A model generated the notes under the pieces. That model had not been told where the DNA came from, did not search any database, and saw nothing but the letters and a program-made list of their open reading frames with translations. The position numbers and the translations under genes are program-made. This document shows, piece by piece, positions 35,192 through 46,275 of a DNA stretch of 64,000 nucleotides. Within the stretch, counting starts at the first letter, position 1. Every line of letters begins with the position of its first letter. This DNA comes from Bradysia coprophila (Eukaryota > Arthropoda > Insecta > Diptera > Sciaridae), in the NCBI RefSeq assembly GCF_014529535.1, contig NW_023504022.1:186001-250000 (forward strand). The letters run 5' to 3'.

Positions 35192-35421
35192 TTTTTCGCA
35201 ACAAGTGACGAAAAGTTGTCTCCTTTGCCTTTATTGCGAAAAACGTTGTATACAACTCGATGATAAATGCTTTTTAGTGCCTCGAGTGACAATCTACACA
35301 TCTAGTGCCTAAAATAGCATCTATACCTCGGTTCTATAAATAACTATATCATCGAGTTGTATACAACGTTTTTCGCAATAAAGGCAGAGGAAAGTCCTAC
35401 TTTTCGTCACTTGTTTCGAAA
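35192..35421. repeat. Foldback element, 75-bp arms
   Basis: The left arm 35192-35265 and right arm 35347-35421 are near reverse complements, each containing GCGAAAAACGTTGTATACAA or its complement. The loop repeats TGACAATCTACA with CATCTAGTGCCTAAAA seen also just left of the arm. A related fragment is at about 32330. Confidence 0.75.
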
Positions 35422-35513
35422 ATAGTGTGTTACATTGGGTGCTGCGGAGGTAGATCATTAATCGGGAACAATTTGTGAACATCGCTTTTAATACTGTTAT
35501 TTTGACAAGACAA

Positions 35514-38500
35514 CTTAAATGTCGCTTGCGGCACTTCGTGAAAATTTATAAGTGACTTGCGGTATTTTGCTATAACTTATAAGTGACTTGCGGTACTTTA
35601 TAGCTTATATGTCACTTGCAGTACTTTGCGATAGCTTATAAAAGACTTGCGGTACTTTGCGATAACTTTTAAGTGACTCTCAATACTTTGCAATAATTTA
35701 GAAATGACTTGCGGTACTCTGCGATAAGTTATAAGTGACTTGTGGTACTTTGCAATAACTTATAAGTGACTTGAGGTAATTTGAGATAACTCATAAGTGA
35801 CTTGCGGTACTTTGCGATAATTTATAAGTGACCTGTTCTTTTTAGCACATCGCTTTTAAAACTGTTATTTTGACACGACAATTTATAATTGACTTGCGGT
35901 ACTTCGCGATAACTTATAATATAAGTGACTTGCGGTACTTTGCGATAACTTATATGTCACTTGCGGTACTTTGCTCTAACTTATATGTCTCTTGAGGTAC
36001 TTTGCGATAACTTATAAGTGACTTGCGGTACTTTGCGATAACTTATAAGTGACTTGCGGTACTCTGCGATAACTTATATGTTACTTGCGGTACTTTGCGA
36101 TAACTTATATATAAGTGACTTGCGGTACTTTGCGACAACTTATATGTCACTTGTGGTACTTAACAATAACTTGTAATCAACTTGCTGTACGTTTCAATAA
36201 CTTATATGTTACTTGCGTTACTTTACGACAACTTATATGTCACTTGCGGTACTTTGCGATAACTTATAAGTGACTTGCGGTACTCTGCGGTAACTTACAA
36301 GTAACTTGCGGTACTTTTCAATAACTTGTATGTCACTTGCGGTACTCTGCGACAACTTATATGTCACTTGTGGTACTTAACGATAACTTAGAAGCAACTT
36401 GCTATACTTTACAATAATTTAGAAATGACTTGCGGTACTCTGCGGTAACTTACAAGTGACTTGCGGTACTTTTCAATAACTTATATGTTACTTGCGTTAC
36501 TTTGCGACAACTTATATGTCACTTGCGGTACTCTGCGATAGCTTATATGTCACTTGCGGTACTTTGCGATAACTTATAAGTAAATTGCGGTACTTTGCGA
36601 TAACTTTTAAGTTACTTGCAATACTTTGCTATAATTTAGAAATGACTTGCGGTACTATGCGATAAGTTATAAGTGACTGGAGGTATTTTGCAATAACTTT
36701 AAAGTGACTTGCAATACTTTGTGATAATTTAGAAATGACTTACGATAACTTATATGTCACTTGCGTTACTTTGCGACAACTTATATGTCTTTTGCTGTAC
36801 TTTGCAATAACTTATAAGTGACTTGCGGTACTTTGCAATAACTTTAAAGTGACTTGCAATACTTTGTGATAATTTAGAAATGACTTACGGTACTTGACGA
36901 TAACTTATAATCAACTTGCGGTACTTTGCAATAACTTATATGTCACTTGCGTTACTTTGCGATAGCTTATATGTCACTTGCGATACTTCACGATGACTTA
37001 TAAATTACTTGCGGTACTTTGCGATAACTTTTAAGTGACTTGCAATACTTTGTTATAATTTAGAAATGACTTGCGGTACTCTGCGATAAGTTATAACTTA
37101 TAATCAACTTGCTGTACTTTGCGATAACTTATAAGTGACTTGCGATACTCTGCGGTAACTTACAAGTAACTTGCGGTACTTTTCAATAACTTGTATGTTA
37201 CTTGCGATACTCTGCGATAACTTATAAGTGACTTGCGGTAATCTGCGGTAACTTACAAGTAACTTGCGGTAGTTTTCAATAACTTGTATGTCACTTGCGG
37301 TACTCTGCGACAACTTATATGTCACTTGTGGTACTTAACGATAACTTAGAAGCAACTTGCTTTACTTTGCAATAATTTTTTTGTTAATCCTAAATTTGTA
37401 CCTGTACATGACACAAATTCCACCCATGGAGTGGCTTCTATTCTTAACAAAAATTACCCTACTCTATTTATCCAGAACAATGGAAACTGGCCTGATTCAG
37501 GAAATTTAGAAATGACTTGCGGTACTCTGCGGTAACTTACAAGTGACTTGCGGTACTTTTCAATAACTTATATGTTACTTGCGTTACTTTGCGACAACTT
37601 ATATGTCACTTGCGGTACTCTGCGATAAATTATATGTCACTTGCGGTACTCTGCGATAACTTATATGTCACTTGCGGTACTTTGCGATAACTTTTAAGTG
37701 ACTTGCAATACTTTGTTATAATTTAGAAATGACTTGCGGTACTCTGCGATAAGTTATAACTTATAATCAACTTGCTGTACTTTGCGATAACTTATAAGTG
37801 ACTTGCAATACTTTGCTATAATTTAGAAATGACTTGCGGTACTATGCGATAAGTTATAAGTGACTGGAGGTATTTTGCGATAACTTATATGTCACTTGCG
37901 TTACTTTGCGACAACTTATATGTCTTTTGCTGTACTTTGCGATAACTTATAAGTGACTTGCGGTACTTTGCAATAACTTTAAAGTGACTTGCAATACTTT
38001 GGAATAATTTAGAAATGACTTACGGTACTTGACGATAACTTATAATCAACTTGCGGTACTTTGCAATAACTTATATGTCACTTGCATTACTTTGCGATAG
38101 CTTATATGTCACTTGCGATACTTCACGATGACTTATAAATTACTTGCGGTACTTTGCGATAACTTTTAAGTGACTTGCAATACTTTGTTATAATTTAGAA
38201 ATGACTTGCGGTACTCTGCGATAAGTTATAACTTATAATCAACTTGCTGTACTTTGCGATAACTTATAAGTGACTTGCGGTACTTTGAGATAACTTATAA
38301 GTGACTTGCGATACTCTGCGGTAACTTACAAGTAACTTGCGGTACTTTTCAATAACTTGTATGTCACTTGCGGTACTCTGCGATAACTTATAAGTGACTT
38401 GCGGTAATCTGCGGTAACTTACAAGTAACTTGCGGTAGTTTTCAATAACTTGTATGTCACTTGCGGTACTCTGCGACAACTTATATGTCACTTGTGGTAC

Positions 38501-39650
38501 TTAACGATAACTTAGAAGCAACTTGCTTTACTTTGCAATAATTTTTTTGTTAATCCTAAATTTGTACCTGTACATGACACAAATTCCACCCATGGAGTGG
38601 CTTCTATTCTTAACAAAAATTACCCTACTCTATTTATCCAGAACAATGGAAACTGGCCTGATTCAGGAAATTTAGAAATGACTTGCGGTACTCTGCGGTA
38701 ACTTACAAGTGACTTGCGGTACTTTTCAATAACTTATATGTTACTTGCGTTACTTTGCGACAACTTATATGTCACTTGCGGTACTCTGCGATAAATTATA
38801 TGTCACTTGCGGTACTCTGCGATAACTTATATGTCACTTGCGGTACTTTGCGATAACTTTTAAGTGACTTGCAATACTTTGTTATAATTTAGAAATGACT
38901 TGCGGTACTCTGCGATAAGTTATAACTTATAATCAACTTGCTGTACTTTGCGATAACTTATAAGTGACTTGCAATACTTTGCTATAATTTAGAAATGACT
39001 TGCGGTACTATGCGATAAGTTATAAGTGACTGGAGGTATTTTGCGATAACTTATATGTCACTTGCGTTACTTTGCGACAACTTATATGTCTTTTGCTGTA
39101 CTTTGCGATAACTTATAAGTGACTTGCGGTACTTTGCAATAACTTTAAAGTGACTTGCAATACTTTGGAATAATTTAGAAATGACTTACGGTACTTGACG
39201 ATAACTTATAATCAACTTGCGGTACTTTGCAATAACTTATATGTCACTTGCGTTACTTTGCGATAGCTTATAAGTGACTTGCGGTACTCTGCGGTAACTT
39301 ACAAGTAACTTGCGGTAGTTTTCAATAACTCGTATGTCATTTGCGGTACTCTGCGACAACTTATATGTCACTTGTGGTACTTAACGATAACCTAGAAGCA
39401 ACTTACGTTACTTTGAGATAACTTATATGTTACTTGCGGTACTTCGCGATAACTTATAAGTGACTTGCTGTACTTTGCGATAACTTATAAGTTACTTGCA
39501 ATACTTTGCGATAATTTAGAAATGACTTGCGGTACTCTGCGATAAGTTATAAGTGACTTTCGGTACTTTGCTCTAACTTATAAGTGACTTGCTGTACCTT
39601 GTGCTAGTTTATGTCACTTGCGGTACTTTGCGATAACTTATATGTGGCTA
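35514..39650. repeat. 31-bp satellite array with higher-order structure
   Basis: More than 120 units of about 31 bp based on ACTTGCGGTACTTTGCGATA plus ACTTATAAGTG. Within it a segment of about 1.16 kb is repeated in tandem (about 36.95-38.1 and 38.1-39.26 kb), each copy carrying the same 130-bp non-satellite island. The core matches the reverse complement of the array at 15.9-17.6 kb. Confidence 0.9.
37373..37505 (+). other. Non-satellite island in the 31-bp array, copy 1
   Basis: About 130 bases starting TTGTTAATCCTAAATTTG interrupt the array and recur at about 38539-38671. One frame is open throughout (contains HDTNSTHGVASILNK), so it may be captured coding DNA. I do not recognise it. Confidence 0.5.
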
Positions 39651-39840
39651 TTGTGAGACTACGGGACTACGATTAAAAACGAAAAAACTAAGTCTTAAAG
39701 TTCTTGTTATTTTAAATCATATAACACACATTGGAAGTCCTCAAACTGTGGTGAAATTACTAAATTAACATATTTTGTTTTGTTTCTTTTAAAAAGTTCC
39801 TAAATTCATAATTTGGAAAACTTTACAAAATTTTCACAAA

Positions 39841-40911
39841 TCAGACAAATCTGTATACATGAACACCCGGAATGATCTTCTCAATATCGTCGTCGGTAAA
39901 AGTTATATTATGTTCAGTTCTTTGGATGTAAAAATCAGACAGATTCTTGAAAATTCGATGAACTTTAATGATGAAATCATGACTTAGTTGATCTTCGGAT
40001 ACCAAAATCCTAGTCAATTTTGATTCTGCAGACTCGGCAGTAGATAAATCTCCATCGATCTTGAACGGAGTTTTAGCAATGTATAGAAATCTCAACACGG
40101 GGAACATTGCAAACTTCGTGAAACTTAAATCATCGATGGGATTTCCGCTCAAATCGATCCAGCTCAGTGTGTTCTTCATACCATCGAAGAAATCACCAAC
40201 TGTTGTCAAGCTGTCTCCGGACATGTAGCACTCACCTAATGGCGGATTCACTCGGAAGAAATTGCGTGATAGTGTGGTCAACTTAGTGTTTTGCAAGGAT
40301 AATATCTCCAATTGTGGGAAATTAAAAGCGCCGTCTTCGATTGTTTTGATCGGATTGTCTCCTAGATAAATGTTCTTGAGACTCACTAGTCCATCGAAGG
40401 TGTTTCGTTGAATTGCAATTAATTTATTTCCACTCAAATTCAGTTGTGTAGCTCTGTTTAATCCAGAAAATGAAAAGTCCTCGACAACCTCGATCTCGTT
40501 ATTGTTGAAATCGAAGTCGTCTACGTTAACAGCCTTCTGCAGATCAGCCCGGTTGATTCGGCTTACACGCGTTCTGCTAATAACCACTCTATTCAAATTT
40601 GGAAATGTTTCAAAAAATGATGCATGCAGTCTTGTCACGGTATTCACTTGAATGTACAGGCTTTCTGCGAGCTCTGGTCGCCGAGCGATAATAGTCACCT
40701 GCTCATTTTCGTTTACTATCGGAAATTTCAGAATAGTGCAGATAGATGGAACTGCATTGTTCCAATCTCGAGCACAAGCTACATCTATGGCTTCACAAAG
40801 TCGCCCTGCGTACACCAACAACAAAACGGAAAGATATCTGCAAATAACATAACTATTCAGGCCGAGATCACTTCCCCAAAGGTGATTTAATAGAACTTAC
40901 GCTATACGCAT
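39841..40911 (-). CDS. Secreted leucine-rich-repeat protein, two exons
   Basis: Exon 1 (40911-40901) encodes only MRI plus two bases; a 63-bp intron (GTAAGT...TTTGCAG) leads to exon 2 (40837-39841), giving 335 residues. The joined start MRIAYLSVLLLVYAG is a good signal peptide. Six or more LRRs of about 24 residues follow, for example LNRATQLNLSGNKL, LVSLKNIYLGDNPI and TLSWIDLSGNPI. No transmembrane segment or intracellular domain follows, so it should be secreted. LRR proteins bind other proteins; the ligand is not known. The C-terminal 80 residues depart from the repeat. The short first exon explains why a start at an internal residue would be chosen wrongly. Confidence 0.8.
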
Positions 40912-42025
40912 GTCACTTTTCTACTATGAGCTACTGGTGTCTCGTCAATTGAAGAATTTAATTTCAACTGAGGTGACCTCGAACAATATTCGTTTCAGCT
41001 TAGTGAGTCCGAATGTTCAGACAGATAACAGGAATGCCACTTCTCTAAATGAAAGTCAAACGTAACATTTCGAATTACCGAAATTAATTGGCGACCTTCA
41101 GTTGCACCCCAGTGATAAGCCGAATAACATTAACAGAAATTCGCTGAACGATTTCTGATTAGAAACCATAGCATAATGTTTTCACTTTGACGCAGACGCA
41201 ATGTCAATTTCTCTAATATAAAATACACGTAAAGTTGAGATCATATAATTGTTGGCAGTATTTCCTTAAAAATTAAATCCACACTCCTTCCACAATCCAT
41301 ATTACATTTTCTAGATATTGAGAATGGCCACACTGACAATTGCAATCCATCGGATGGCACACCATTGAAAACTAATAAGTTCAAAAAATAGCGCAATAAT
41401 GTTAATTTTTGTTAATGCGCTTGGTGAGTGAATTCTTAATAGATTCTTTTCCACAAGAGAAACATGTGTACTAGGTGAGAGTTCAGAATGATCTGATTTT
41501 ATTTCTAACAATCAATCGTATTTATACAAAACATTTACAAATGAAAACTTAGATAATTTAAACAATTTTAAATATAATATTTCTGAGAGTGATTTTCATT
41601 GACGATGTGATGAACGCCACAGTTGCATAAAAACACAAAAAATGTACTGCTTATCTGCCAAAGAAATTATCAAAGTTTATTTAACTAGAATTTCACGAAT
41701 ACGCATTTTAAAAACTAGATTTGATCAGAAATATTTGGCTTTCACATTTACTTGAACAATCATCTCCGTTGATTCGATTGACAACATTGTCAAACGATAA
41801 ATATTTCTTTGAAATTAGTTAAAAAGATTCATCAATACTCATGCTACCTACCTACCTCACAAATAATTGATTCATACTTACCATAGTAATAAAATGTTGC
41901 GCCATTTTCTTTAAAAACATGTTGCAAATCATACGCCATCTAATGGCATGTACTGTTATTCTCATTGAGACCATTCACAATAACTAAACGAGCCGTCAGA
42001 ACAGTCGGAGCGTTTGCTGCGACTG
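40912..42025. other. Intergenic upstream of the LRR gene
   Basis: AT-rich, with no gene or repeat that I can define. The promoter of the LRR gene should lie at its left edge. Confidence 0.3.
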
Positions 42026-43057
42026 AGCCCCGTACAAACCCGTACATCTATTGCGCACGTGACCCTACTTCGTTCGTCGCCCTACTCTTACCGTAAGCCT
42101 ATTGCGCCCGTAAACGTCGTAAAATTCTTATGCAATGTGTACGTCTTAAAAATTGCGCATAGCGCAATTACGAAGCCCCGTACGACGTTCCTTTCAAAAG
42201 TAACACAAACTACACTTCCCACTGATCAGTGATTTTGGAATTATCATTTTCACCTATTTATATTGATTTTACAAAAATCCAAAATGGCGGCCGACGGCCA
42301 TTTTGTTAGGAGGTGGAAAGTACAACGGCTGCTTTACATTCGTTAGTACCTTTCAAACAAACAAAAATTCATGAAATTCGGTTAAATTTTACTCGAGATA
42401 TTAACAAAAAACACCACCTTCACTGTACGGCCGAGTAGCCACATATAAGCTCACTCCAAGAGACCTAGCTCACGCTCCGGTAAACCGAATTTCATAAACT
42501 TTTTTTCCCCTGATTGGTACGGTCAATACCTATCTAATAAATCAAAATCTATCTAAATCCGTTCAAATTTGACTAACCTACAAGCAAAAACGGATTGCCG
42601 CCCTGTACCTAGTTCACACCAAGGGGTCTAACTCACGAGTCGGTCATCCAATTTCCATAAACTTTTTTTTTGTGGATAGGTATTGTAAATACCTTTCATT
42701 TGATGTATCACTTACAAGTGTAGCCTTTAAATGGCCAGAGAAATCTTTGGAAAACGTTAAAGCACTTATGGGGCCCCAGCTCTGGAGGGGTCGACCCAAA
42801 ATCGCCCATCTTCGAACTTAGCCTCACTGTTTCAACTACCTTTCAGGGAAAAAAAAATTTTTTGAAATCGGATTTGATTTACTCAAGATATCGACGTGAC
42901 AGACGGACAGACGGACAGACGGACAGACAAAATTTTTATTGCGGATTCGTTATCTATGAACATAGGCAAACACTTTGCCCTTACCGTCTGCTTCGAATTC
43001 CATCAATTACACACGGCATCGTAATCCTATAAGCCCCTTCGTACTTCGTACGGGGCT
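42026..43057 (+). mobile_element. GTACGAAG-end element, copy at 42 kb
   Basis: It starts AGCCCCGTAC and ends GTACGGGGCT, forming the terminal inverted repeat. The body matches copy A, including a GACAGACGGACAGACGG tract at about 42899. The left 150 bases differ from copy A and include several CGTACG-like words. No transposase. Confidence 0.65.
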
Positions 43058-43121
43058 AAAAATTTAATGTGGATTGTGGATTTAATTATTAATAAAATTA
43101 CTGCCGACTAATGTATTGAGG

Positions 43122-43309
43122 CAAAGCACCTAGCAGGGTAATAGAAAAACATAAAGTAGTACTTTACTCGAAGTATGCGAATATTTTAAAACTTTTTTTT
43201 TCATAATGTCATTGCAAAATTACCATTAAGGCTGCTAATGGTATTATTGGTATCAAAAAACTACTCTATTTGACGTGTAAAAACCTCTATTACCCTGCTA
43301 GGTGCTTTG
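43122..43309. mobile_element. 188-bp MITE with 23-bp inverted repeats
   Basis: CAAAGCACCTAGCAGGGTAA at 43122 continues to TAG, and its exact reverse complement ends at 43309. ATTGAGG flanks both sides (43115-43121 and 43310-43316), a 7-bp target duplication. No ORF. A partial copy lies at 17747-17815. Confidence 0.85.
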
Positions 43310-43379
43310 ATTGAGGCTGTTTACTACGTACAGACGAGGACGTTTTTAACATAAAATCGCAGCTCGAGGGGTGACGCAC

Positions 43380-43866
43380 TTCCATTTAATCCATTAAATC
43401 CATTTAATCCATTTAATCCAAAAAAAAAATTTAGTTTTACCGAAATAATTAGGCTACCCACCTGAAAAATTTGTAAAGTAATTGCGAAAAATAGATTTGC
43501 ACGATCACCAGCTCGTTTAAGTACTCGTGAGGTAAAGGAATTTTTTTTTTGTTAAAAATGGTATTAAATTTATTTAATCCATTTAATCCATTTAATCCAC
43601 TTTACACCAAAAACTCCTAAAAGTGGATTTTTTTCGCTTTTTAACATTGTAGTATGAGTTGTAGTACATGGTTCGATCAAAATCAACAATTTTTAAGACT
43701 TTTACAGTATTTTGTAAAATGAAGTTTTTTCGTATTTAATCCATTTAATCCAATTTTTATTCCATTTAATCCATTAAATCCATTTAATCCATTAAATCCA
43801 TTTAATCCATTTAATCCATTAAATCCATTTAATACCATTTAATCCATTTAATCCATTTAATCTAGA
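43380..43866. repeat. TCCATTTAA / TCCATTAAA 9-bp repeat blocks
   Basis: Three blocks of the 9-mer TCCATTTAA and the variant TCCATTAAA occur at about 43382-43428, 43565-43600 and 43734-43866, separated by unrelated AT-rich DNA. Confidence 0.85.
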
Positions 43867-44954
43867 AGTGAGTTACCCCTCGTCGCAGCTAGTAAATTTA
43901 GAAATTAAAAATCTACCCGGTTCTACAAACTGAAGACGTCGCTGGTGTTTTTTATAAAATTGTGGCCAACACCAAAAATTTGGATTGTGGACAAAACCAA
44001 AATTTTGAAATATTTATAAAATAAATCGAAATTTCAATCGTGTCCCTGCTGTTTTCTTAAGCTCATCATCCTGACACACGGGTAGTCTTTCGAAGCGGAA
44101 GATATTTAGTCAAATTGCCTATAAATCGGTAGGTAATCTGAAAGTTTTGTTCCTGGATTGTGAGACCAGTGTAACAGACTAGGCGGCGCAGAGACGAGTT
44201 ACATCATTATACACATTATACCTCAAACAAAGGCTAAGCATTGACGTTCAACGAGGAAACGCGATATCAGTTCTCAATACATTGCCATCAACGAGTTCTC
44301 TGGAAGAAGTTTTTTATTTGATTTCAAAAAAAAGGTTAATTTTTTGTAATATTTTCTTTTGAAAAGTTCGTTTTTTTACTGACTGCGCCTTAGTGCATTT
44401 TATAATAAAAATCAATTATGTTTTAGTTACATCAATGTTCTGTTGGAAACTTTCATGGCCCTACGTTAGGGCCGTGACGCAAGTCCGTACATGCTGAAAA
44501 ATTTGTCAATTTTTTTTTCCGTAGGACTGAGGAACATACACCTCGAGGAAAACATAACAGTTCAATTGGAAAATGAATTCATTGGAAAAAAAACTTCGTC
44601 GTAAGTGAATCAATCAATATCAATCCAAATAAGAAAAAATTAGACTATTTTTAGCAGGTACCTACTTCGGAACATACACTTGACATCACCGTTTTGACAC
44701 TGAGGTCACGTCCACACAACCACTCTTTCAATACCGAACCAGTTTGCCGAAGAAACTAACTCTCTATCTGCTTCACATCCAGAGATACGAAAATTGAGGG
44801 GGTGGTCACTCCTACACAAAAGTGGACACTGTCAATCACAGTTGGATAGCACGTCACGTTGAGACTACCTTTTAATTACTTCGAAAAAACGAACCACGGC
44901 AAAAACGTAACACAAACTTCCTTTGTCGATTCGACAATGTCCAATGTCTAAAAA
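43867..44954. other. Intergenic, possible retroelement debris
   Basis: No ORF of note. Its right end runs into the gypsy integrase relic, so part of it may be decayed pol sequence, but I can support no motif. Confidence 0.3.
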
Positions 44955-45150
44955 ACATTATGAACGAACTGCAACCAGTCATCATTGCACAGCAAACAAA
45001 CGGTTTTTCTTCACAAAGAATTGAGTGCTTGCACTAATGTTTTGTCAGAACCGTTGCGATTAAAAAATCGCTGCAAGCTAACTACGAAGGGCCTTTGGAA
45101 GTAATTTCAAGACAGTCCAAGTATTTTCTGATAAACTTGAAGGGAAAAGA
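44955..45150 (+). pseudogene. Ty3/gypsy integrase C-terminal relic
   Basis: Plus-strand translation gives MNELQPVIIAQQTN, then after a stop FVRTVAIKKSLQANYEGPLE and VISRQSKYFLINLKGK. This is the FVR.D..K..LQ..YEGPF.V..R..K.F...I.GK pattern at the end of gypsy-type integrases. The copy carries an in-frame stop and is cut off at the right by the GTACGAAG-end element. Confidence 0.7.
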
Positions 45151-45656
45151 AAAACATAGCTAACGCCGACCCGTACGAAACACCTATTCGTATCAAAAGC
45201 CTTTATTGTGAAAATCTTCACTTCTCTTACTTCATTTTCTTCTGCATTATCCCCTCTTTGCCTTGTTATCATATACAAATAAATTGCCGGAGGCAATATA
45301 GACAGCCCCGTACGAAGTCAACTTTCATAAATTCCTATTTAAACAGCTATATACCGCTATATTTACCTATATTTTCCTATAAATAAACATTCCACATTTG
45401 AATTTGCTATTATATAGCTCTCCATGCCTGTATATTGCTCAATATAGATATATATAGAAGTCCACATATGGGATTCCTAAAACCCCCACACATAACCAAT
45501 TATTTCCATGTTAACAGAAACTCTCTAAGTACCATTTTCCCCAAGATATTTCAATTTTGCTAAAATCCAATATGGCCGCTGGCAGCCATTTTGTTAGGAG
45601 ACCGGAAACAGTACTGACGCTTTACATTTAATAATTCCCTTGACTGAAAGTCAGGG

Positions 45657-46275
45657 TCTAACGGTCAAAAATGGGTAAAAATGAGGGTCCGTAACCAAAA
45701 AAAAAAATATTTTTTTTAGAAAAAAATGAAAATGAGGGTCCGTAACCCAAAAAAAATATTTTTTTAGAAAAAAATGAAAATGAGGGTCCGTAACCCAAAA
45801 AAAATATTTTTTTAGAAAAAAATGGAAATGAGGGTCCGTAACCAAAAAAAAATATTTTTTTTAGAAAAAAATGAAAATGAGGGTCCGTAACCAAAAAAAA
45901 AATTTTTTTTAGAAAAAAATGAAAATGAGGGTCCGTAACCAAAAAAAAAATTTTTTTTAGAAAAAAATGAAAATGAGGGTCCGTAACCAAAAAAAAATAT
46001 TTTTTTAGAAAAAAATGAAAATGAGGGTCCGCAACCAAAAAAAAATATTTTTTTTAGAAAAAAATAAAAATGAGGGTCCGTAACCCAAAAAAAATATTTT
46101 TTTAGAAAAAAATAGAAATGAGGGTCCGTAACCAAAAAAAAAAATTTTTTTTAGAAAAAAATGAAAATGAGGGTCCGTAACCAAAAAAAAATATTTTTTT
46201 TAGAAAAAAATGAAAATGAGGGTCCGTAACCAAAAAAAATTTTTTTTTTTAGAAAAAAATGAAAATGAGAATCCG
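45657..46275. repeat. 48-bp A/T-tract satellite array (about 13 units)
   Basis: Same unit as at 5190-6010, with 12 good units plus one degenerate unit. Confidence 0.9.

Noticed and set aside
35514..39650. CRISPR-like array of direct repeats
   Set aside because: Units are contiguous 31-bp satellites without unique spacers, and the DNA is eukaryotic.
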